DNA of 64,000 bases from NCBI GenBank assembly GCA_964035575.1, contig OZ037928.1:124001-188000 (forward strand), written 5' to 3'. The notes under the pieces are model-generated. The model did no database searches, had not been told where the DNA came from, and was given only the letters and a program-made list of their open reading frames with translations. Shown piece after piece: positions 58,660-64,000 of this stretch (positions are counted from its first letter, which is position 1; every line of letters starts with the position of its first letter). Made by a program: the position numbers and the translations under genes. Origin of the DNA: Rhynchopus sp. YZ270_cl-10. Taxonomy: Eukaryota; Euglenozoa; Diplonemea; Diplonemida; Diplonemidae.

Positions 58660-60150
58660 TCACTGCGACAGTCTCGGTCGCTTGCAGTCTTCCTCAGGTG
58701 ATTCGTCTCGCTTCCGTTTCGGACGTGCCTCCACAACAAGATCACTCAAGCCTGCCTCCTCCACAGCGCGTGACACAGCAGCACTGCACCCAGAGAGGTG
58801 GATCGTTTGTAAGCATGTACACTCTTTAAAAGAGCACTGGCCAAAGTGTGCAACGTACTCGAGTGAAGATAAATCGAGAGATGTTAAACTGGCACAGTTG
58901 CGGAGGAAGTCGTCCCCAACGTCCGTGAGACTGTTGAGTGAAGATAAGTCGATGGCTGTTAAACTGGTGCACCCCTGGAGGAAGTGGTCCTCAACGCCCG
59001 TGAGACTATTGAGTGAAGACAAGACGAGAGATGTTAAACTCGTGCAGTTCTGGAGGAAGCCGCCACCAACGTGCGTGAGCCTGTTCAGTGAAGACAAGTC
59101 GATGGCTGTTAAACTGGTGCACCCCTGGAGGAAGCCGTCACCAACGTGTGTGAGACTGTTGAGTGAAGGCAAGACGATAGATGTTAAACTCGTGCAGTAC
59201 CAGAGGAAGTCGCTCCCAACATGCGTGAGACTGTTGAGCGAAGGCAAGTTGAGAGATGTTAAACTGCTGCAGTCCTGGAGGAAGCCGTCTCCAACGTGTG
59301 TGAGACTGTTGAGTGAAGGCAAGTCGAGAGATGTTAAACTCGTGCAGTTCTGGAGCAAGCCGCCCCCAACGTGCGTGAGACTGTTAAGGGAAGGCAAGAC
59401 GACAGATGTTAAACTCGTGCAGTACTGGAGGAAGTCGTTCCCAACGTCCGTGAGACTGTTAAGTGAAGGCAAGTTGAGAGATGTTAAACTGCTGCAGTTC
59501 AGGAGGAAGCCGTCACCAACGTGCGTGAGACTGTTGAGTGAAGGCAAGTCGAGAGACGTTAAACTGGTGCAGTTCTGGAGGAAGTCGTTCCCAACATCCG
59601 TGAGACTGTTAAGTAAAGGCAAGTCGAGAGATGTTAAACTGGTGCAGTCCTGGAGGAAGCCGTCCCCAACGCGCGTGAGACTGTTGAATGAAGATAAGTC
59701 GACGGCTGTCAAACTGCTGCAGTCCTGGAGGAAGCAGTGCTCAATCTGCGTGACAGTCGACACAGCACTCAGATCAAGCTGCGTTATCGATGTCTCCCCC
59801 AAGAAGAAGTAGGGAATGACAGTCGCAACCTCCGCCTGCAGAAGCAAACATGCAACCTCAGGATCCTCCACCTCCTCCAACCTCTCTGCCGTCAGGTCGG
59901 TCTCACCCAACGCACGAAGCGCTGCTATGGCTGCAAACTTCATCGACTTCTTCACCACGATCGCGTCCCCAGCACTCAGCTGCGTCATGTCGTATCCTTC
60001 GCCCATCGCTTCGTCTCCGAAACGCATGTCAAAGCTGTCTTCAGGCAGCCCCACTGCAGACGCCACCTTCCGCCGCATGTCCTCCACTGTGTCAGCCAGA
60101 GCCACCTCAATCACGTGTGTCTCGTCGCAAAACTCCACATTCAGATCCAT
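58660..60150 (-). CDS. Ubiquitin-like/LRR protein, type C, 14 repeats
   Basis: 496 residues from the ATG at 60148-60150. Ubiquitin-like domain 1-66, linker, 14 repeats with LPSLNSLTHVG the commonest form, cap HLSGCSAAVSRAV, tail PKRKRDESPEEDCKRPRL. Many repeats are near-identical at DNA level (TGAGACTGTTGAGTGAAGGC every 75 bp), so the expansion is recent. The upstream open frame includes a hydrophobic stretch (FALPSLLIGALI) shared with the gene at 21897 through a copied 280-bp flank; the family Met is preferred as start. The 409-codon plus-strand frame over it is an antisense shadow. Confidence 0.92.
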   Translation of the reverse strand: MDLNVEFCDETHVIEVALADTVEDMRRKVASAVGLPEDSFDMRFGDEAMGEGYDMTQLSAGDAIVVKKSMKFAAIAALRALGETDLTAERLEEVEDPEVACLLLQAEVATVIPYFFLGETSITQLDLSAVSTVTQIEHCFLQDCSSLTAVDLSSFNSLTRVGDGFLQDCTSLTSLDLPLLNSLTDVGNDFLQNCTSLTSLDLPSLNSLTHVGDGFLLNCSSLTSLNLPSLNSLTDVGNDFLQYCTSLTSVVLPSLNSLTHVGGGLLQNCTSLTSLDLPSLNSLTHVGDGFLQDCSSLTSLNLPSLNSLTHVGSDFLWYCTSLTSIVLPSLNSLTHVGDGFLQGCTSLTAIDLSSLNRLTHVGGGFLQNCTSLTSLVLSSLNSLTGVEDHFLQGCTSLTAIDLSSLNSLTDVGDDFLRNCASLTSLDLSSLEYVAHFGQCSFKECTCLQTIHLSGCSAAVSRAVEEAGLSDLVVEARPKRKRDESPEEDCKRPRLSQ

Positions 60151-60216
60151 GATTTTGTGTTTGAATACCCTTTTTCTGTTGTTACTGTGGTTGTGTTGTG
60201 CGGGATTTTGGGGGAG

Positions 60217-60490
60217 GGTGTGTAGACAGCACATCGACAGACACTGCATCCACAACAGTGCACAGGAGGGCAGACTGCAGAGGCTTCTTGCACACACTGA
60301 GAGGGAGCTGCACCTAGGCGGTGCCGTCCATGGCACAGCTGAGAGGACAAGGCAGCCGAACGGGCATTGGATGAGTGCACCAATCAGCAAGGAAGGAAGT
60401 GCAAACACAAACTGTTGTGTCAAATGCAGAAGGAACCGATGCAAATATCTGGTTGTGTTACATGAGGGTGGGGACGCAAGAGCACTAGGG
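60217..60490. repeat. 280-bp 5'-flank block shared with 22719-23000
   Basis: See 22719-23000. Beyond 60490 the two loci diverge. Confidence 0.85.
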
Positions 60491-62371
60491 TGTACAGACA
60501 GCATCCCACACATCAGCTCACAACAGTGCACAGGAGGGTTCGGACTGTAGAGTGCACAGAGATGCTTGACACACTTGAGGGGATGAAGAACGGGGGAAGG
60601 AGAAAAAGTTGCCACGCTTTCTTTTTTCATCATGCTGCTTTTTTGTTGTTTTGTTTTTTTTTGTTTTGTTTTTTTGTATCTACAAACCAGTCATCCCTGA
60701 GGGCTAGGATTTTGGACACGTTTCAGTTTTCTATTTTTTGTTTTTCAATCACTTCAGTTTTTCATCAATATTTGCCTGTACTCTCTCAGAGGCAACTTCT
60801 TCCCTCAAAAACCCCCATAAAAAGCTTTTGTGGCAACAGACAAAAAAGCATGTTTCGTGAGCATGCTATCAGGTATACATGGTCACCGTGCAGGAAGGGG
60901 GGTACAAAGGGGGAGCGGGGCGGGGCGTTTGTATACCCGCAAGCTTTTTTTTGTTTTGTTTTGTGTCGACAAAATCACCTGCCTAGTGCAGGATATGTAC
61001 TCAAAAAAATGTCGCCCGAAGGCTAATTTTTTGGAAAAAGAAAAAGAAAAATTCGAGCTAACCCATGGATGCATTACTGTGGGGGGGTCCCCGTCCCGAG
61101 GGCAAGGGGTGCAGGGTCGGGCTTCAGTCTATTTCACTCACGGTGATGATGTTTTTTTGTTGTAATAATATGTGATCACTAAAAACCTTAGTGACCTCAT
61201 CACTGTGCTAAAAAGGAAGTTGAAAAAGTGCAAAAAAACGCTTTCACGGTACGTTCATCGGCGGTAGGCAGATGAACGTGGTGAGGCGAGCAATTTTTTT
61301 TTTGTCATGTTTCTGTGACCAGAGTAGTAGAAGAAACGTACCTCTGATCACTCATGAGATGAGAGAAATATGCCTTATTTTTTTTTGAAAACAAACTTGG
61401 TTGATATTAGTGTAGCCACCCCGAGGATGAGCTCCACTTTTACTTTATGGTGTGGCTGAATGGGGGGGCGGAAAAAGTGCGGAAAAAGTGCGGAAAAGTG
61501 GGAATCACCCCCCCTTCAGCCACAGCATTTTTATGTTACTTTTTTTGTTGTGCCCGACAATCACCTGCTTAGTGCAGGATCTGTCCTCAATTGTTAGGGA
61601 TGAACGTCACCATTTTGAAGCGTAGCTGTCACTTCTTTTCAATAGCGTCAGGCGCAGTACGAGAAGGGGGCATGTGACAAGACACGTGACAAAAAGATAC
61701 TTTGAAAAGAGAGAGAAAAAATAGGGGGGTCACTGCAAAAATTGTAATGTTTGAAATTTTTTGAAGCTTTCTTCATTGAAGTATGGGGGGGTGGATGGAC
61801 GGATGGGTGGGGGGAGGAAAAAGGGTAAAACAAAATCTAGCACGCGACACACTCACAGAGAACAAAACGTTGGTCAACACTGCGGCCCCGAACATCCCTC
61901 AGGGTATCTAAAACAGGGTGTGTTATTTTTTACTCAGGCAGCATGCGCTAAGTGTTGGCACTGGGAAGATCAATCAGGGCAGCCCTTACAGCCGCATGCC
62001 GAAGTGCGCCCGCCAGAGGTGTGAGGGAGAGTCACACCTCACCCTTAGTGTCTTGGTGTGGGTTTTTGGTTACTATTCTCATCATTAAAGTAAAGACAGT
62101 TCATCTACTACAGTATTTTCTGTACATTTTTCACACAAAAAAAAAATGTTTTTTGGTGGTTTTAAAAGGTCATAACGACAAGAAAGATAAAATCTTTCAA
62201 GTAGAACACCGAAAGAGTTGTTTTTTTTTTTTGATTATTTTTGACTACACTGCAATGTTGCGACAAAAACACGACACGATACACGCTAAATCTTTTAACG
62301 AGACTTCTTAATTAAATTATCATGTCATTTTTTTTTTTTCTCACATCTAAACACAAACAACCAACCCCACC
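60491..62371. other. 1.9-kb gap with short motifs
   Basis: No gene supported. A fragment of the AACCAGTCATCCCTGRGGGC block at about 60683-60708; motif TCACCTGCYTAGTGCAGGAT twice (60975-60996, 61561-61580, each with a CTGC...GCAG stem); the TATTAGTGTAGCCACC...GATGAGCTCCAC motif (61381-61440); hairpins CGTTCATC...GATGAACG (about 61253-61279) and GGTGTGA...TCACACC (about 62016-62038). Confidence 0.55.
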
Positions 62372-63835
62372 TCACTTGGCAATCGCCTTCAGCTGCGTCT
62401 CAAACGCATCCTGCCTTGAATTGATATGGTCTAGCTTCTGCATAATCTCTGTCAGGGCCTGATGCACTACGTTGCGGGCCTGCAGCTTTGCGAAGGACTT
62501 TGGCATTGCACCGCCGTTTACATCCCCGATGGGTCTGATGACAGACTGGCTGAGAACGTCCGAGGCTTCGCTTGCTGCACCACTTAAACTAGGAGGTGCC
62601 AGACCACCACCTGCACCAGCAGAAAGATGCGCAGAAAGCTGTGGCGACGCGACAGCGGTATGAGCACTCAATGTGATTGTCTTAATCATCTTTTCAATCC
62701 CCCTCAGCCTCGTGTCCAGGTCAAAGACCTCTCCGTGGTTGTGAACTGACAACTGGAAAATCCTAAACTCCCTTCGCAGCTTCCGATACTCCGCGCAAAT
62801 ATGCTTCAACCGTACCGTCCATTTTCTTGGGTTTTTCCCCAGCTTATGCGCCCTCCTCTGCCTAAACGCGGTTTGTACTATAACAATCGCCATGGTTTCC
62901 AATTTAGAGCTAAGTTTCGCTTCATGAACGAAATCGACTACACGCTTTTGAGAAGGGCTGAGGGAGAAGGAGTTGCTGATGATGTTGATCAACATCGCGC
63001 TGGCGACCAATCCATGAATTGCGGTGAGCGCGGCAACGAAGCGCCCCATGCTGGTTACTGGAGAGAAATCGCCGTAGCCCACTGTGGTCATGGTGATGAA
63101 GGTCAGCCACATGGCTTCATCAAAATTGAGCGACGCTGCCTCCGCCATGTACATCGCAATCGACAGCAAAAACCACCCCGTTGTTGCCAAGGACAACATA
63201 AAAATCGCTGGGGACTCATGAACCCAATACCGCACCTGAAACCATTTGTTGTTCGTCACCCTCGCGATAACACAGACAAGACGACCTCCCATGGTAACAC
63301 TGTAACTCCTCCCTCTAAAAAAATTGAAAAAAATGTAGAATCTGAGAAGCGCGAAGGCCTGGAGCTTATAGGAGTTATTCCACGCCACCACAAGAAAGGG
63401 GGGTTCGTGCAGAAGGAGGAAGATCACTTCAAGGATGTAGGGGACACGGTGTGCGGATTCGAGCAGCCCAACATCACGCCAGAGACGGTCAAAATAGGTG
63501 AGGTTCTTTAACCGAAGTTTGTACCATTTTGTGATGCACAAAATTTGCGCCATAATGCAGACTGACTGCGCCAGGGTGAGGATGTGGTAATTCGTTGTGT
63601 TACGCGACCCCTGAGAGTCCTCCAGCCAGTCGTCCCCCGGCACCAACACACCGACCAACTGCAACGCCATGATCCCCCACTGTGCAAGCACCATCAGAGA
63701 CAGTACACTGGCGTACATCTTCCGCCGCTTCAGAGCGACATAGTCCTGGCGGAGCGACTTTACGTCCGCAAGCAAGAAACAGCTGGGTTGGTCCTCCTCG
63801 GGCCGCAAAGCACGGAGGCGTGGGTTGAGCTCCAT
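62372..63835 (-). CDS. SK-type (calcium-activated) potassium channel
   Basis: 487 residues from the ATG at 63833-63835 (MELNPRLRAL), one exon; the slightly longer open frame begins at a non-ATG codon. Hydrophobic segments lie at about 42-66, 85-102, 131-151, 157-173, 209-230 and 262-287. The pore filter is TMTTVGYGD (248-256), the potassium-selective signature. S4 (about 157-180) has few positive charges, as in voltage-insensitive SK channels. After S6 the segment SQKRVVDFVHEAKLSSKLET...IVQTAFRQRRAHK matches the calmodulin-binding region of SK channels. The C terminus has a Gly/Ser-rich linker and a final coiled coil (LTEIMQKLDHINSRQDAFETQL). It would couple cytosolic calcium to potassium efflux at the plasma membrane. 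Calmodulin dependence is inferred from homology. Confidence 0.88.
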   Translation of the reverse strand: MELNPRLRALRPEEDQPSCFLLADVKSLRQDYVALKRRKMYASVLSLMVLAQWGIMALQLVGVLVPGDDWLEDSQGSRNTTNYHILTLAQSVCIMAQILCITKWYKLRLKNLTYFDRLWRDVGLLESAHRVPYILEVIFLLLHEPPFLVVAWNNSYKLQAFALLRFYIFFNFFRGRSYSVTMGGRLVCVIARVTNNKWFQVRYWVHESPAIFMLSLATTGWFLLSIAMYMAEAASLNFDEAMWLTFITMTTVGYGDFSPVTSMGRFVAALTAIHGLVASAMLINIISNSFSLSPSQKRVVDFVHEAKLSSKLETMAIVIVQTAFRQRRAHKLGKNPRKWTVRLKHICAEYRKLRREFRIFQLSVHNHGEVFDLDTRLRGIEKMIKTITLSAHTAVASPQLSAHLSAGAGGGLAPPSLSGAASEASDVLSQSVIRPIGDVNGGAMPKSFAKLQARNVVHQALTEIMQKLDHINSRQDAFETQLKAIAK

Positions 63836-64000
63836 TTTGGTTGTGTTTGCCAATAGGTGCCTGGTGAGAAGTGAAGAGGCGGGAGGAGGGGGCAGCGTTC
63901 AACAAAATATGTATTTAATCCGAATACGTTGGTAGATCACGTATTTCAGAACACTGGGGGAGGGGGAGGGGGGGCTTTTTAGACAAGAGTGGAACAGCAG
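63836..64000. other. 5' flank of the channel gene
   Basis: 165 bp to the window edge, G-rich near 63955-63975. Nothing recognised. Confidence 0.4.

Larger units (their letters stand above)
52320..60150. repeat. Tandem segmental duplication of a two-gene unit, period 3.8-4.0 kb
   Basis: Anchor strings recur at near-constant spacing: CTCTGGTGGGGTGKGGTAGG at about 52342 and 56160, CTTGCGCAACGTAATGTGCA at about 53908 and 57901, GTCAGCTTGACGTGCTCAGT at about 54498 and 58499. Genes 52513 and 54655 correspond to 56360 and 58660 by order and flank. Repeat numbers differ between the pairs (8 and 10; 5 and 14), so repeat gain or loss continued after the duplication. Confidence 0.75.

Noticed and set aside
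58583-59812. 409-codon plus-strand open frame, and similar ones at 36822-37892, 2562-3341, 168-1019 and 56349-57212
   Set aside because: Exactly antisense to LRR repeats; the 25-codon repeat simply lacks stops in that antisense frame. No start or domain of its own, and the composition mirrors the repeat.

Overview
The window is nuclear DNA of a unicellular eukaryote that I cannot place to a phylum. The evidence is GT-AG spliceosomal introns (most donors read GTATGT or GTATG), eukaryote-only protein families (a kinesin, a DCN1-like neddylation factor, an SK-type potassium channel, a B30.2/CH/EF-hand protein), long A/T and C homopolymers, and a Penelope-type reverse transcriptase. The standard stops TAA and TGA are used. 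The ribose-phosphate pyrophosphokinase is of the plant-type class II. Every supported gene, 25 in all, reads from the minus strand, so the long plus-strand reading frames are antisense shadows.

The dominant content is one gene family, 18 copies here. Each has an N-terminal ubiquitin-like beta-grasp domain (about 66 residues), a short helical linker, 4 to 17 or more leucine-rich repeats of exactly 25 residues with a conserved Cys, and in most copies a C-terminal basic tail with KRKRD and KRPRL clusters that looks like a bipartite nuclear localisation signal. Three N-terminal types occur: A (MELNVEGFDG), B (MDLTVEGLNG or MHLTVEGLNG) and C (MDLNVEFCDE). They sit at 1-3.7 kb, 7-7.8 kb, 15.5-22.7 kb, 36.4-38.1 kb and 44-60.2 kb, and their flanks are also duplicated in blocks.

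Single-copy genes lie between these clusters: the class II PRPP synthetase (4.5-6.2 kb, 4 exons), the kinesin (25.2-30.4 kb, 7 exons), a disordered Ser/Lys/Gly-rich protein (30.9-32.8 kb), a CUE+UBA+DCN1 protein (33.7-35.6 kb, 4 exons), a B30.2/CH/EF-hand protein (39.7-43.2 kb, 2 exons) and the SK-like channel (62.4-63.8 kb).

The clearest mobile element is a 7,084-bp insertion (7798-14881) with 22-bp terminal inverted repeats (21/22 identical) and a 3-bp target duplication. It lies 8 bp before the start codon of a type B LRR gene. Two paralogous genes keep the uninterrupted site, which proves the insertion and shows that the gene's 5' block was pushed 7 kb away. The element holds the reverse transcriptase, a compound TACACAG/TACAG satellite and an array of GC-rich palindromes. 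Two smaller inverted-repeat elements (about 0.8 kb in the last kinesin intron, and 1,044 bp at 38.6 kb), a 146-bp perfect-armed palindrome and several families of short dispersed motifs fill the rest.

The LRR genes do not form a pathway with their single-copy neighbours in any way the sequence shows. The recurrence of ubiquitin-related domains (ubiquitin-like folds in the LRR family, CUE/UBA in the DCN1-like protein) is noted but could be chance.
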